Counted from the first letter of the stretch, positions 1 to 8,885 are shown. The stretch: DNA of 64,000 bases from Allocoprobacillus halotolerans (GCF_024399475.1 NZ_CP101620.1:1345608-1409607); one strand, 5' to 3'. Made by a program: numbers and translations. The notes: generated by a model from the sequence alone, not told the origin.

Positions 1-1200
1 TTCACGTTTAAATAATCTGGCTAGTTTATTACTTCTTATAATACTTTCATTTTGACTTCTTAAAGCAATCGCTCCATATTGGGTAGGGGTTGTTCTTTCT
101 AAAGGGGATAAAACAATCGATTGTTCAATAGTGGATTGATATGTTTTGGATTGAAAAGATTTTTCTTGTTGTTTCCTTTGTTTTTCTTCACGTCTATGAA
201 TCTCTTGTAAGATTTGATGATTCTGTGTTTTTTCAGCTTCGTTTTCAAGTGATTCAATACGTCTAAAATCTTCCTCTGAAAGATCAAGCTGATATTTTGT
301 TGGAGTTTGTTGAGGTTTGTCTTGAGAGGATGAACCTTTTTGAAATTGAACAGCAATTTCACTTGCCATTTGAGAGAAAAGACTTTGTGTCACACCAGCA
401 ATCTTAGAACCATTTTGAATTGTATCAAAAATTTCTTTCACCGTTTCATCCATAATAGGTTGACATAACGATAAAATATCTTGTGCAAGTTTTAAACGTT
501 CTTTGGTATTGTGTGTTAATAAACGAGCTTTAATAGCAAGTTTTCTAATGTCTTCAAAACTTTCAGGTAAGTAATGAGGTAAATAGATAATACTTTGATT
601 GAGTTGAAAACGATAACCATAAGTACAAATGACCATAATTTCTTTGATGATTTTATCCATTAAAAAGGTTGTATCTTGTTTGGATTGTTCGCTTTGCATA
701 AAATGGTTGATGATAGCTTGTCTGGCATACATTAATGCATTCCATGTTTCAGGATATTCTATTCCTAAAGCATTCTCTATGGCACCTTCTTCAATGGCTT
801 TTAAGACAAGTGGTAAATTGGTTTGATATACATACCTTGTGAGAATATTTTTTAGATCAGGATAAGCTATTTTTTGATCTAAAAAATATTTGGTAGCATG
901 ATTGGTTTGATGCAGTGTCTCTTTGGCATCTTCATAAGTCTTGGATAAAATAGAAAAATTACTATAAAGTAATGAGGCCAATTCATGGAATAATAATCCT
1001 TCCATAACCATTTCGTAGCCTTGAGGATGGAAGTTTGCTAGATAACGATAAGGTGCTTTTTCACCAAGTGTAATATATCCATGATGATTTTGAATCTTAG
1101 AACTATGTTCAATACTTTCATCAATTTGGAGATGGATGGGCATACGTGCATATAAAACTGTATCTTTTTTGAGTTTGCTTTTTAATTCAGACGTTATCAT
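1..1200 (-). CDS. Partner protein of MoxR-type ATPase, N-terminal 400 residues (truncated by window edge)
   Basis: An uninterrupted frame runs from the ATG at 1200 down to base 1, giving 400 codons with no stop, so the C-terminus lies outside the window. The start overlaps the stop of the upstream ATPase gene in a classic ATGA arrangement, which shows translational coupling. The visible part is helical and includes an FHELASLLYS segment near residue 80 and a charged Gln/Glu/Lys-rich stretch near residues 320-365. MoxR ATPases are usually paired with a von Willebrand A (VWA) protein; a VWA domain, if present, would lie in the missing C-terminal part. The VWA assignment is inference from context only; the reading frame itself is clear. 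Confidence 0.65.
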   Translation of the reverse strand, partial: MITSELKSKLKKDTVLYARMPIHLQIDESIEHSSKIQNHHGYITLGEKAPYRYLANFHPQGYEMVMEGLLFHELASLLYSNFSILSKTYEDAKETLHQTNHATKYFLDQKIAYPDLKNILTRYVYQTNLPLVLKAIEEGAIENALGIEYPETWNALMYARQAIINHFMQSEQSKQDTTFLMDKIIKEIMVICTYGYRFQLNQSIIYLPHYLPESFEDIRKLAIKARLLTHNTKERLKLAQDILSLCQPIMDETVKEIFDTIQNGSKIAGVTQSLFSQMASEIAVQFQKGSSSQDKPQQTPTKYQLDLSEEDFRRIESLENEAEKTQNHQILQEIHRREEKQRKQQEKSFQSKTYQSTIEQSIVLSPLERTTPTQYGAIALRSQNESIIRSNKLARLFKRE

Positions 1201-2840
1201 ATTTCATCTTTCTGTTGCATAAATTCATGAACAATTAAAGACATAACTGATGAAGCAGGACCATTTGTCGCAAGAATTTGACGAGCATCTTCTAAATTTA
1301 GTATTTCATCATCTTCTTCAGCTAATTCTGAAATGATTGTGACAAGGCTGGCACGAATCACATCACCATCTAAATCAACAGTTTTATTTGCCCAGTTTAA
1401 TAAAGTTCTTAAATCAATTCTTTGCGTTGTTTCGTTTCCTTCATTGATAATCACATTATGGAAAGCATCGAGTAATGTTGCCATCTTTCTTGCAATAATA
1501 GCTTCAATTCCTGTTTCTTTGATAATAATTTGAGCCATTTTATCAATTGGTAATTGACTGATTTTTATTTTATTTTGAATGCGTGATTTATGAGAGAGGT
1601 TCATTTCATTTGTTCCAGTATAGCCAATATTCATACTTTCCCCAAATCTAAAGAAAGGATGTGCATGAATGATTTCACCATTATCTAAGATTTTCTGTTT
1701 TGTACCATCTAAAACATCATTCAATGATGAAATAATATCACTATCCACCATATTAATTTCATCAAAGATAAACATTCCTCCATACTTCATCATTAAACTT
1801 AATGGACCATATTCAAAAACAGTTTCACCATTTCTTAAAACATATTTACCAAATAAAGTGGATTCATCAATCGAACGACTTCCAACCATTTTTAAAGATG
1901 GTAAACCCAACGCTCCAGCAATACAAAGCAGTTTGGTTGTTTTTCCAGTACCAGAAGGCCCATAGTATAAACATGACCATGTTTTTCCTCTTTGAAAAGA
2001 TTTGATTAAATCAAAATCATTTTGATCTAAATATTCACGATTTTGCATATAGAGTTGTTCGTTGCTTTTTATAGATTCTTGAAGAAATAAAGGGAGTTTT
2101 TGTCTTTCTTGTTTGGAATAAAGAGGACATATATCTAAAATTGTATAAGATGAAGAAGATAAAGATTGATAAATTTGTTGTTTTGATTGTAAGTCTAATA
2201 AAAGTTGTTGAGGATCATTTTGAAATAAATAAGTTGGTGTTAATGATTGGGTATTAAAGGTAATATGGAGATGTTGCATGAGTTCTTCTACGGAATCATA
2301 ATGTAAAGATAGAAAACAATCGTGTTGTTGGAGAATATCTTTTAATAATTGAATAAGGCTTTGAGCGATATGTAAAACATATTTATATTCATTGGCATCC
2401 CAATTATTACCCTGATGATGGTTTGACATTTTGAGTTGTCGCCAGTTTGTATAAATGTCTTCAAAGGATTCAATTTGATAATGGTTATAAATATAGTTAA
2501 TCGCAATGAAAAGTAAACGATAGAGACTATCGTTTTGTTGTTGAGTTGTGGCTATAATAAAACGTTGGTCATGTAAAGAGTATTCAAGATAGGCTTCCTT
2601 TTGGTTTGCGTGAATCATTTGAAACAATAAAGACTGTTCATGAATAAAGAGATAAACATCATCTTCATTGTCAACGCTATGGACAATGCTTTGAATGGCT
2701 TTTGCTGTTTCATATTCATATGGATAAGTTGTTCCTTCAATAAGTTCAAGAGATTCTTTTTGACCGTAAAGAATTTGGTCACTATGGTATCCTGGGGAAA
2801 TAGAGTAAGGTCTATATTGTTTAAGTTCATCGAGTATCAT
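1197..2840 (-). CDS. MoxR-type AAA+ ATPase
   Basis: The 547-residue protein has a variable N-terminal half (about 1-280) and a C-terminal AAA_5/MoxR module. Walker A is GPSGTGKT at residues 294-301, Walker B is MFIFDEINM around residue 350, and a sensor-like TGTNEMN and an arginine-bearing SRIQNKIKI follow. MoxR proteins are chaperone-like ATPases that act with VWA partners in maturation or metal insertion. The downstream gene overlaps by four bases and is the likely partner. The long N-terminal extension is not typical of the minimal 330-residue MoxR and was not recognised. The start has a GGAGCG-type ribosome site just upstream. Confidence 0.85.
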   Translation of the reverse strand: MILDELKQYRPYSISPGYHSDQILYGQKESLELIEGTTYPYEYETAKAIQSIVHSVDNEDDVYLFIHEQSLLFQMIHANQKEAYLEYSLHDQRFIIATTQQQNDSLYRLLFIAINYIYNHYQIESFEDIYTNWRQLKMSNHHQGNNWDANEYKYVLHIAQSLIQLLKDILQQHDCFLSLHYDSVEELMQHLHITFNTQSLTPTYLFQNDPQQLLLDLQSKQQIYQSLSSSSYTILDICPLYSKQERQKLPLFLQESIKSNEQLYMQNREYLDQNDFDLIKSFQRGKTWSCLYYGPSGTGKTTKLLCIAGALGLPSLKMVGSRSIDESTLFGKYVLRNGETVFEYGPLSLMMKYGGMFIFDEINMVDSDIISSLNDVLDGTKQKILDNGEIIHAHPFFRFGESMNIGYTGTNEMNLSHKSRIQNKIKISQLPIDKMAQIIIKETGIEAIIARKMATLLDAFHNVIINEGNETTQRIDLRTLLNWANKTVDLDGDVIRASLVTIISELAEEDDEILNLEDARQILATNGPASSVMSLIVHEFMQQKDEI

Positions 2841-2913
2841 ATTTATCGCTCCTTTTCTTGTTTCATATTATAACATGAATCCAACATATCACAAATTATG
2901 TGCTTATATAAAT

Positions 2914-2940
2914 AAAAAACGATCTTTCGATCGCTTTGTT
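2914..2940 (-). terminator. Terminator of the tRNA operon
   Basis: On the minus strand the sequence GCGATC-GAAA-GATCG forms a GNRA-type hairpin followed directly by TTTTTT, a few bases after the CCA end of tRNA-Glu. This is a good intrinsic terminator for the tRNA transcript. Confidence 0.85.
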
Positions 2941-2946
2941 TTCATA

Positions 2947-3022
2947 TGGTGACCTGTACGGGATTCGAACCCGTGAATGCATGCGTGAAAGGCATGTGAG
3001 TTAACCGTTTCTCCAACAGGCC
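2947..3022 (-). tRNA. tRNA-Glu (TTC)
   Basis: Complete cloverleaf with encoded CCA. The acceptor pairs GGCCTGT with ACAGGTC (one G-T), and the anticodon stem CATGC/GCATG encloses CTTTCAC with anticodon TTC. It is the last tRNA of the operon. It is the substrate of the GltX encoded near 42 kb. Confidence 0.95.
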
Positions 3023-3029
3023 ACAAAAA

Positions 3030-3105
3030 TGGCGCTTGAAGTAGGACTCGAACCTACGACCGATCGGTTAACAGCCGATTGCTCTACCAACTGAGCTATT
3101 CAAGC
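3030..3105 (-). tRNA. tRNA-Asn (GTT)
   Basis: Acceptor GCTTGAA/TTCAAGC, discriminator G and encoded CCA are all present. The anticodon stem ATCGG/CCGAT encloses CTGTTAA with anticodon GTT. Confidence 0.95.
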
Positions 3106-3115
3106 GTTTTATAAA

Positions 3116-3188
3116 TGGAGCGGGTGATGGGAATCGAACCCACGTAGTCAGCTTGGAAGGCTGAAGTTCTACCATTGAACTACACCGC
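3116..3188 (-). tRNA. tRNA-Gly (TCC) with one base missing from the 5' acceptor strand
   Basis: The anticodon loop CTTCCAA reads TCC, and the D-arm, T-arm and CCA end are normal. The 3' acceptor strand is CACCCGC, but the 5' strand reads GCGGTG where GCGGGTG is required, leaving one C unpaired. The tRNA is 73 bases instead of 74. The loss falls in a GGG run, like the other single-base losses in this window, so it may be a sequence error rather than a defective tRNA. Confidence 0.9.
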
Positions 3189-3196
3189 ATTTGAAA

Positions 3197-3285
3197 TGGT
3201 GCCCAGGGCCGGAGTCGAACCGGCACGGATTTTAAGGTCCGCAGGATTTTAAGTCCTGTGCGTCTACCAATTTCGCCACCTGGGC
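3197..3285 (-). tRNA. tRNA-Leu (TAA)
   Basis: Type II tRNA with a long variable arm, acceptor GCCCAGG/CCTGGGC and encoded CCA. The anticodon stem CAGGA/TCCTG encloses CTTAAAA with anticodon TAA. Confidence 0.95.
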
Positions 3286-3301
3286 ATATATCAGTTTTTA
3301 A

Positions 3302-3376
3302 TGGTGACCGCAGGCGACTCGAACGCCTGACCCTCTGATTAAAAGTCAGATGCTCTACCGACTGAGCTAGCGGGTC
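3302..3376 (-). tRNA. tRNA-Lys (TTT) with one base missing from the 3' acceptor strand
   Basis: The anticodon stem TCTGA/TCAGA encloses CTTTTAA with anticodon TTT. The 5' acceptor strand is GACCCGC, but the 3' strand reads GCGGTC where GCGGGTC is required, so the tRNA is 75 bases instead of 76. The missing base is again from a GGG run. Confidence 0.9.
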
Positions 3377-3382
3377 AAAAGA

Positions 3383-3466
3383 TGGTGGGGAGGGGCGGAT
3401 TCGAACCACCGAACCGAAAGGAACTGAGTTACAGTCAGCCGCGTTTAGCCACTTCGCTACCTCCCC
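3383..3466 (-). tRNA. tRNA-Tyr (GTA)
   Basis: Type II tRNA with a long variable arm, acceptor GGGGAGG/CCTCCCC and encoded CCA. The anticodon stem CTGA/TCAG encloses a loop with anticodon GTA. Confidence 0.94.
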
Positions 3467-3471
3467 GTATA

Positions 3472-3547
<76 letters not shown>

Positions 3548-3550
3548 AAA

Positions 3551-3626
3551 TGGTGGAGGTTAACGGGCTCGAACCGCTGACCCTCTGCTTGTAAGGCAGA
3601 TGCTCTCCCAACTGAGCTAAACCTCC
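3551..3626 (-). tRNA. tRNA-Val (TAC)
   Basis: Acceptor GGAGGTT/AACCTCC with encoded CCA; the anticodon stem TCTGC/GCAGA encloses CTTACAA with anticodon TAC. Confidence 0.95.
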
Positions 3627-3630
3627 AACA

Positions 3631-3706
3631 TGGCTGGGATAGCTGGATTCGAACCAGCGCAATGACAGAGTCAAAGTCTGTTGCCTTACCGCTTGGCTAT
3701 ATCCCA
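3631..3706 (-). tRNA. tRNA-Gln (TTG)
   Basis: First tRNA of the operon. The acceptor TGGGATA/TATCCCA has the U1-A72 pair typical of tRNA-Gln, and the loop CTTTGAC gives anticodon TTG. A glutaminyl-tRNA synthetase gene lies near 40 kb, so this tRNA may be charged directly. Confidence 0.95.
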
Positions 3707-3719
3707 ACAGTGCTTATTT

Positions 3720-3748
3720 AATATATCAATTTTTTTGAGTATAGTCAA
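3720..3748 (-). promoter_or_regulatory. Promoter of the nine-tRNA operon
   Basis: On the minus strand TTGACT (3748-3743) and TATATT (3725-3720) are separated by exactly 17 bases, a near-consensus sigma-A promoter just upstream of tRNA-Gln. Confidence 0.75.
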
Positions 3749-3789
3749 TATTTTTTGAACGAAAATTTGATTTTTTTCATATTTCCTAT

Positions 3790-3822
3790 TTCAAAAGAAA
3801 AGATGAATCCACAGATTCATCT
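3790..3822 (-). terminator. Terminator of the aminotransferase gene
   Basis: On the minus strand AGATGAATC-TGTG-GATTCATCT forms a 9-bp hairpin followed by TTTTCTTTT. The stem includes the stop codon of the aminotransferase gene. Confidence 0.8.
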
Positions 3823-5097
3823 TATTTCTAATAATTTTTCAACACTAACAAGTTTTACACATAGGACAAAAAGATCAGTTGCCTGTTTCAATTCTTCTAA
3901 AGGTGGGTAAGAAGGTGCAATTCTAATTATAGAATCATGTGGGTCTTTTCCATATGGGAAAGTTGCTCCAGCATCTGTTAAAATGACACCAGCCTCCTTA
4001 CATTTTTGAACAATGTCTTTGGCACAATCTTGAAGTGCTTCAAAAGTAATAAAATATCCACCCAATGGTTTTGTCCATGTTCCAATTTGTAAATCAGCTA
4101 ATTCTTTTTCAAAAATATCAATAACCATTTCAAACTTTGGTCTTAATAAGTCAGCCTGTTTTTGCATATGCTCAGTTAAACTTTCAAAGTTTTGGAAATA
4201 CTTAGCGTGTCTTAACTGATTCAATTTATCATGACCAATAGATTGTACAGTCATATGTTTTAATGTATCTTTTTTATTATTCATAGAAGTTGCCATCGCT
4301 GCCACACCAGCTCCTGGGAAAGTGACTTTAGAAGTTGAACAGAATTCAAACACCATATCAGGATGACCAGCATCTTGACAAGCTTTTAAAATATCTTTGA
4401 CATGACTTTGCTTATCATTATAAAGATGATGAACGACATAGGCATTATCCCAGAAAATTCTAAAATCTTTAGCAGCTGGTTTTAAATGTGCAAATCTTTC
4501 AACGACTTCATCACTATATGTAATTCCAGATGGATTAGCATATTGTGGGACACACCAGATTCCTTTTACACTTTCATCTTCTTGAACATATTTTTCTACT
4601 AAATCCATATCGGGACCATTATCATCCATTGGAATTGGAATCATTTCAAAACCAAAATGTTCAGTAATCGCAAAATGACGATCATAACCTGGTACAGGAC
4701 ATAAAAATTTAATTTTATCCAAACGACACCAAGGTGTATTTCCTAAATAACCATGTGTATAACCACGACTGATTTGATCAAACATGATTGTTAGACTTGA
4801 ATTGCCATAAACAATAATCTGATCAGGTGTTGTTTCTACCATATCAGCAAAGAACTTCTTGGCCTCATCAATACCATCCAAGATCCCATAATTACAATAA
4901 TCCTTTTGTTTAGAAAAATCATAATGACTATTGATTGTATCTAACATTGGCATAGAAAGTTCAACCTGTGAAAAATCAGGTTTTCCACGTGCCATATTTA
5001 ACTGTAAATGCAAATCTTTCATGTCTTGATATTGTTTTGATAATTGTTGATGTAAAGTTTTTAATTCATCTTGATTCATCTCTTGATATGCTTTCAT
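3817..5097 (-). CDS. PLP-dependent aminotransferase (fold type I, aspartate/alanine type)
   Basis: At 426 residues this matches the fold-type I aminotransferases of the Aminotran_MocR (AspT-like, type 1c) family. The N-terminal LQLNMARGKPDFSQVELS, the central NPSG motif in QYANPSGITYS, and FCSTSKVTFPGAG carrying the PLP-binding lysine are visible, with a C-terminal RIAPSYPP segment that contains the carboxylate-binding arginine. It probably transfers an amino group between aspartate or alanine and 2-oxoglutarate in the cytoplasm. A GAGGGAT ribosome site precedes the ATG. It is a single-gene unit ending in its own terminator. Confidence 0.85.
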   Translation of the reverse strand: MKAYQEMNQDELKTLHQQLSKQYQDMKDLHLQLNMARGKPDFSQVELSMPMLDTINSHYDFSKQKDYCNYGILDGIDEAKKFFADMVETTPDQIIVYGNSSLTIMFDQISRGYTHGYLGNTPWCRLDKIKFLCPVPGYDRHFAITEHFGFEMIPIPMDDNGPDMDLVEKYVQEDESVKGIWCVPQYANPSGITYSDEVVERFAHLKPAAKDFRIFWDNAYVVHHLYNDKQSHVKDILKACQDAGHPDMVFEFCSTSKVTFPGAGVAAMATSMNNKKDTLKHMTVQSIGHDKLNQLRHAKYFQNFESLTEHMQKQADLLRPKFEMVIDIFEKELADLQIGTWTKPLGGYFITFEALQDCAKDIVQKCKEAGVILTDAGATFPYGKDPHDSIIRIAPSYPPLEELKQATDLFVLCVKLVSVEKLLEIR

Positions 5098-5172
5098 TGT
5101 CTATCCCTCACTTTGAAGTCATTGTACCTTTTCGACGCATAAATTGCAATCTTTATTTTTATTAAAAATTTT

Positions 5173-6297
5173 TTATTCATTTACTTGTAATCTATGTAAA
5201 ATCACAACAAACGTTGTCTTATCTTTATGACTGGTTGCTAGTATTTCTCCATTATGAATTTGAACAATATTTTTCGCAATCGCTAATCCTAAACCTGTTC
5301 CTCCTGTTGAAGAAGAACGTGAGGCATCACTACGATAAAACTTATCAAATATATAAGGTAAATCAGCACTGTCAATAGGATTACCATAATTCCTAATTTT
5401 GATAGTGACTGTTTCATCATCATTTAAAACTTCAATCTTAATCTTTTTACCATCTTCACCATATTTAACAGCGTTAGATAATAAATTATCAAAAACTCTC
5501 GCAATTAACTGACCATCACCTTTAATAAATAAATTGTTTTGACTGATTTTCACTTCTGGGGTGATGTGATGTTCCTGAAATGTTGGATAAAATTCATCCA
5601 CAATCTGTAAAACTAACTCTGTAATATTGATTGTTGTCATATGTACTTTAACATTAGCTTGATCTAAGCTTGTAAATTCAAATAAATCATCCATCATACT
5701 TTGTAATCTTTTGGATTTTTCATAAGCCACACTAGAATATTTTTGGATTTCTTCTTTTGTTAATTGTTGATTGTTTTTAATTAATTCTAAATAACCAACA
5801 ATTGTTGTCAGTGGAGTACGTAAATCATGTGCCACATTTGTAATCAAATCATTTTTCTGCTTTTCAGCATTTCTTTCAGCATCATAAGCCATACGTTCAT
5901 TTTCTTTAAGAATTTCACTTTCTTTTTCTTTATCACTTAAAGTTTTTGCAAGAGCATTAATATTGGCAGCTAATAACCCTAATTCATCATCATATTTAAT
6001 TGGTGCTTCAACTTCATAGTCACCAGCTGTAACCTTTTGAATCGTACCACTTAAAACATCGATATACTTTAAAGTAATGTTCATTAAATCAGAGAAAGTT
6101 ACTAAAAATATTAATAAAGAAATCAAAAACGCAAAAATGTATAACCATTCATAAGGTAAGTCGAAGAAATTCGTATGTTCAAATATAATCATTAATGCCG
6201 AGTCACATATAAAAGCTATAAAATAAGCCACAATAATATTAATAAATAAACGCCAACGAAAACTACTGATAAATAATCTTTGTAATTTTTGAATCAT
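5173..6297 (-). CDS. Sensor histidine kinase, VanS-like
   Basis: The 374-residue protein has two N-terminal membrane segments (about 18-38 and 50-70), a HAMP-like linker to about residue 120, a coiled segment, then HisKA with the phospho-acceptor His157 in AHDLRTPLTT. The ATPase domain shows the N box NLLSNAVKYG, G1-type YIFDKFYRSD and G2 GGTGLGLAI. The extracellular loop is very short, suggesting sensing of a membrane or cell-wall cue. The start overlaps the response regulator stop by four bases, so the two genes are co-translated. The ligand cannot be read from the sequence. Confidence 0.9.
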   Translation of the reverse strand: MIQKLQRLFISSFRWRLFINIIVAYFIAFICDSALMIIFEHTNFFDLPYEWLYIFAFLISLLIFLVTFSDLMNITLKYIDVLSGTIQKVTAGDYEVEAPIKYDDELGLLAANINALAKTLSDKEKESEILKENERMAYDAERNAEKQKNDLITNVAHDLRTPLTTIVGYLELIKNNQQLTKEEIQKYSSVAYEKSKRLQSMMDDLFEFTSLDQANVKVHMTTINITELVLQIVDEFYPTFQEHHITPEVKISQNNLFIKGDGQLIARVFDNLLSNAVKYGEDGKKIKIEVLNDDETVTIKIRNYGNPIDSADLPYIFDKFYRSDASRSSSTGGTGLGLAIAKNIVQIHNGEILATSHKDKTTFVVILHRLQVNE

Positions 6298-6989
6298 AGT
6301 TCAAATTTATAACCTACGCCCCAGACTGTTTTAATATGTCGAGGATTTCTAGGCTGCCTTTCTATTTTTTCTCTTAGTTTTCTAATATGCACCATAATTG
6401 TATTATTAGAATTATTTGATTTCATCTGCCAGATTTTTTCAAATATATCATCAATAGAAAAGACTGTTCCTGGTTGACTAGCTAATAAAACAAGAATTTC
6501 ATATTCGATTCTTGTAAGAGCTAAAGGCGTTCCATCCAAAGTCACTAATTTCTTTTGTGTATCAATGATTAAATCAGTAGCCTCAATTAAATGAGAAGAA
6601 TGATTGATAGGTTTATTTAAAACATGATAACGACGTAATTGTGATTTCACTCTGGCAACAAGTTCCATCGCATTGAATGGCTTGCTGACATAATCATCTG
6701 CACCAGTCAGTAAGCCTTCAATCTTATCCGAATCAGCTGTTTTGGCTGACACAATAATCACAGGAATATTATATTGTTCACGAATCATTTTTAAAGCTTG
6801 AATGCCATCAATTTCAGGCATCATAATATCTAAAATCACAAGATCAATTTGATACTTGACAATATCTTCAATCAAGGTAAAAGCATCATACCTTTTTTCA
6901 ACCATATAACCTTCTTGGGTTAAATAAATTTCAATCAAATCAGTAATTTCTTTTTCATCATCTACCACAAGTATATGAGGTGTTTCCAT
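6294..6989 (-). CDS. Response regulator, OmpR/VanR family
   Basis: The 231-residue protein has a receiver domain with Asp10/Asp11, phospho-acceptor Asp54 in VILDIMMPEIDG, Ser81 and Lys103 in SKPFN, and a C-terminal OmpR winged helix ending KTVWGVGYKFEL. The phospho-donor is the kinase encoded immediately downstream. A TAGGAGG ribosome site precedes the ATG. It is divergent from the PTS EIIC gene at 7228, sharing a 240-base intergenic region, but there is no proof it controls that gene. Confidence 0.92.
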   Translation of the reverse strand: METPHILVVDDEKEITDLIEIYLTQEGYMVEKRYDAFTLIEDIVKYQIDLVILDIMMPEIDGIQALKMIREQYNIPVIIVSAKTADSDKIEGLLTGADDYVSKPFNAMELVARVKSQLRRYHVLNKPINHSSHLIEATDLIIDTQKKLVTLDGTPLALTRIEYEILVLLASQPGTVFSIDDIFEKIWQMKSNNSNNTIMVHIRKLREKIERQPRNPRHIKTVWGVGYKFEL

Positions 6990-7171
6990 TGCTTATCGCC
7001 TCCTAAACATATTATATAGAAATTCATAAAAACAACAATCATTTTCAAGAGAAAAACTGTATTGTTTTGATTCATCATACAAGAGTATGACGGAAAATTG
7101 GAAAAAAATTTTAAAAAAATAATCAAAAATGAGAAAATATTGAAAGAAAATGCCATTGATATGACAAATAA

Positions 7172-7201
7172 TTGAAAGCGTTATCATTTGTTTTTTATAA
7201 T
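7172..7201 (+). promoter_or_regulatory. PTS operon promoter overlapped by a CcpA cre box
   Basis: TTGAAA (7172-7177) and TATAAT (7196-7201) are 18 bases apart. The sequence TGAAAGCGTTATCA at 7173-7186 fits the cre consensus TGWAANCGNTNWCA at every position and overlaps the -35 box, the geometry expected for catabolite repression of the sugar operon that follows. Confidence 0.8.
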
Positions 7202-7227
7202 AGCCCTAGAAGAGGAGGAAAAGAAAA

Positions 7228-8544
7228 ATGAAAGACAAATTAATGGAAGCTATTTTAAAAGTAGCAGAAAAATTACAAACAAACCGTTATATGTCAGCAA
7301 TTAGAAATGCTTTTACAGCATTATTGCCAATCACGATTTGCGGGGCATTTAGCGTTTTGTTTACAAGCGTTATCTGTACACCAAATGAAAAGGGAATAAG
7401 TTTAGCTAACTTTGAAATGTTTAGTTGGTTAGAAAACTTAAATCCAATGTTTAATGCTGCATATTATGCTACATTAAATTTCTTGACTATTGGACTTATT
7501 GTGTTGATTGCCATAGAATTGGGGAGATATTATGGATTTCAACAAGATATGACATTACCTTTAGTCGCACTTTCTTGTTATATCACATTATGTGCTACAA
7601 GTGTACAAGCTACAAATGATGATGGAATTGTATTTGATGTTGCAAATGTACTTGCAGTGAATTATACAAATGCACAAGGGTTATTCATGGCTATGATTTC
7701 AAGTGTTCTTTCTAGTGAACTTTATATGAGATTTGTTCGAGGGGGAAAACTTAAAATTTCTTTGCCTGAAACTGTACCAAGCAATGTAGCGAATGCATTT
7801 AATGTATTGATTCCTGGAGTTGTCACAATTTTCATTATTTCAGGTATTGGATTATTATTTGATACTGTTTTTGGATATTCTTTCTACGATGCGATTACAA
7901 AGTGGATCCAAGCACCACTTACAGGAGTATTGACAGGATTACCAGGATACTTATTATTGTTCTGGGTATCTACATTATTATGGGTTGTAGGTATTCATGG
8001 AACACAAACTTTAGGAGCTATTTATTCAGCACCAATGTTATTAGCATTAACAGAAAATACAGATGCTATTACAAAAGGACTTGAACCAACAAATATATTA
8101 AATACAGGATTTATTAGTTGTTTTTCAATCATTACAGGAGCAGGGCTTACTGGTGGTTTATTAATAGCAATCTTGTTGTTCTCAAAACGTGATGACTATC
8201 GTACGATTGCAAAATTATCAATTGCACCAGCTGTATTTAACATTAATGAAACAATGACATTTGGATTACCAATTGTATTGAATCCTATTTTAGCGATACC
8301 ATTTATGCTTGCTCCAGTTGTTTCAGCGACTTTTGCATATTGGATGACAACCATTGGTTTTGCGCAAGTGATTTCCTTCCAGGTTCCTTGGACAACACCT
8401 GTTGGGATTATGGCATTCCTCGCTACAGGAGGACATATTGGAACAGCAATTACACAAATTATTTGTGTGGGATTATCTATCTTGATTTATACACCATTTG
8501 TACTTGTTGCAAATAAGCAGGCATCAATAGAAGAAAGCGCATAA
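7228..8544 (+). CDS. PTS EIIC, lactose/cellobiose family
   Basis: The 438-residue polytopic membrane protein has family landmarks LWVVGIHGTQTLG near residue 255, FNINETMTFGLPIVLNP near 345 and VPWTTPVG near 390. It is the membrane channel for a beta-glucoside, diacetylchitobiose or similar disaccharide; phosphorylation needs EIIA and EIIB proteins, which are not next to it. A PTS EIIB is encoded alone at 33.8 kb. A GAGGAGG ribosome site precedes the ATG, and the promoter carries a perfect cre site, so glucose repression is likely. The downstream NagB-like and GH4 genes suggest an amino-sugar or beta-glucoside substrate. Confidence 0.9.
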   Translation: MKDKLMEAILKVAEKLQTNRYMSAIRNAFTALLPITICGAFSVLFTSVICTPNEKGISLANFEMFSWLENLNPMFNAAYYATLNFLTIGLIVLIAIELGRYYGFQQDMTLPLVALSCYITLCATSVQATNDDGIVFDVANVLAVNYTNAQGLFMAMISSVLSSELYMRFVRGGKLKISLPETVPSNVANAFNVLIPGVVTIFIISGIGLLFDTVFGYSFYDAITKWIQAPLTGVLTGLPGYLLLFWVSTLLWVVGIHGTQTLGAIYSAPMLLALTENTDAITKGLEPTNILNTGFISCFSIITGAGLTGGLLIAILLFSKRDDYRTIAKLSIAPAVFNINETMTFGLPIVLNPILAIPFMLAPVVSATFAYWMTTIGFAQVISFQVPWTTPVGIMAFLATGGHIGTAITQIICVGLSILIYTPFVLVANKQASIEESA

Positions 8545-8566
8545 CAATAAAATGAGAGGAAAAAAC

Positions 8567-8836
8567 ATGAGTAAAGTAGAGTTGACAGAAACACAGAAAA
8601 ATATTATTCAAATAAGAAAAAGAATGAATCGTCGTGCTTTTGAAGAAGAAAAGTTTAATGGTTTTACAAAAGAAAAAATGTGGACATATTTATGGGTTTT
8701 CCTTTTTACGCCTTATGGTATATATCGCTTATTTGATAAGAAAAACGAATTTCTCTATCAACAAAAGGTCGCATGGTTAATAGTGGCTATTGTATATATG
8801 GTTTGTATCATTAATCAATGGATGAGAATTTTTTAA
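8567..8836 (+). CDS. Small membrane protein of the PTS operon
   Basis: The 89-residue product has a basic N-terminus and two hydrophobic stretches, WTYLWVFLFTPYGIYRLF and VAWLIVAIVYMVCII. An earlier in-frame ATG at 8552 exists, but its codons contain the GAGAGGA ribosome site that serves the ATG at 8567, so the later start is preferred. It lies 22 bases after the EIIC gene and is surely cotranscribed. The family was not recognised; it could be an accessory subunit of the transporter, but this is only positional inference. Confidence 0.7.
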   Translation: MSKVELTETQKNIIQIRKRMNRRAFEEEKFNGFTKEKMWTYLWVFLFTPYGIYRLFDKKNEFLYQQKVAWLIVAIVYMVCIINQWMRIF

Positions 8837-8840
8837 AGTA

Positions 8841-8870
8841 TATCCCAGATGATGTTTTTCTGGGATATAT
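8841..8870 (+). repeat. Intercistronic hairpin
   Basis: TATATCCCAG and CTGGGATATA form a perfect 10-bp inverted repeat separated by about ten bases. It has no T-tract, so it is more likely an mRNA-stability or processing element between two operon genes than a terminator. Confidence 0.6.
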
Positions 8871-8885
8871 AGAAAGGGAAACGAT

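Noticed and set aside
99-362. 87-codon minus-strand ORF
   Set aside because: It lies in another frame of the longer open frame from 1200 to base 1 and has no ribosome site; a shadow.
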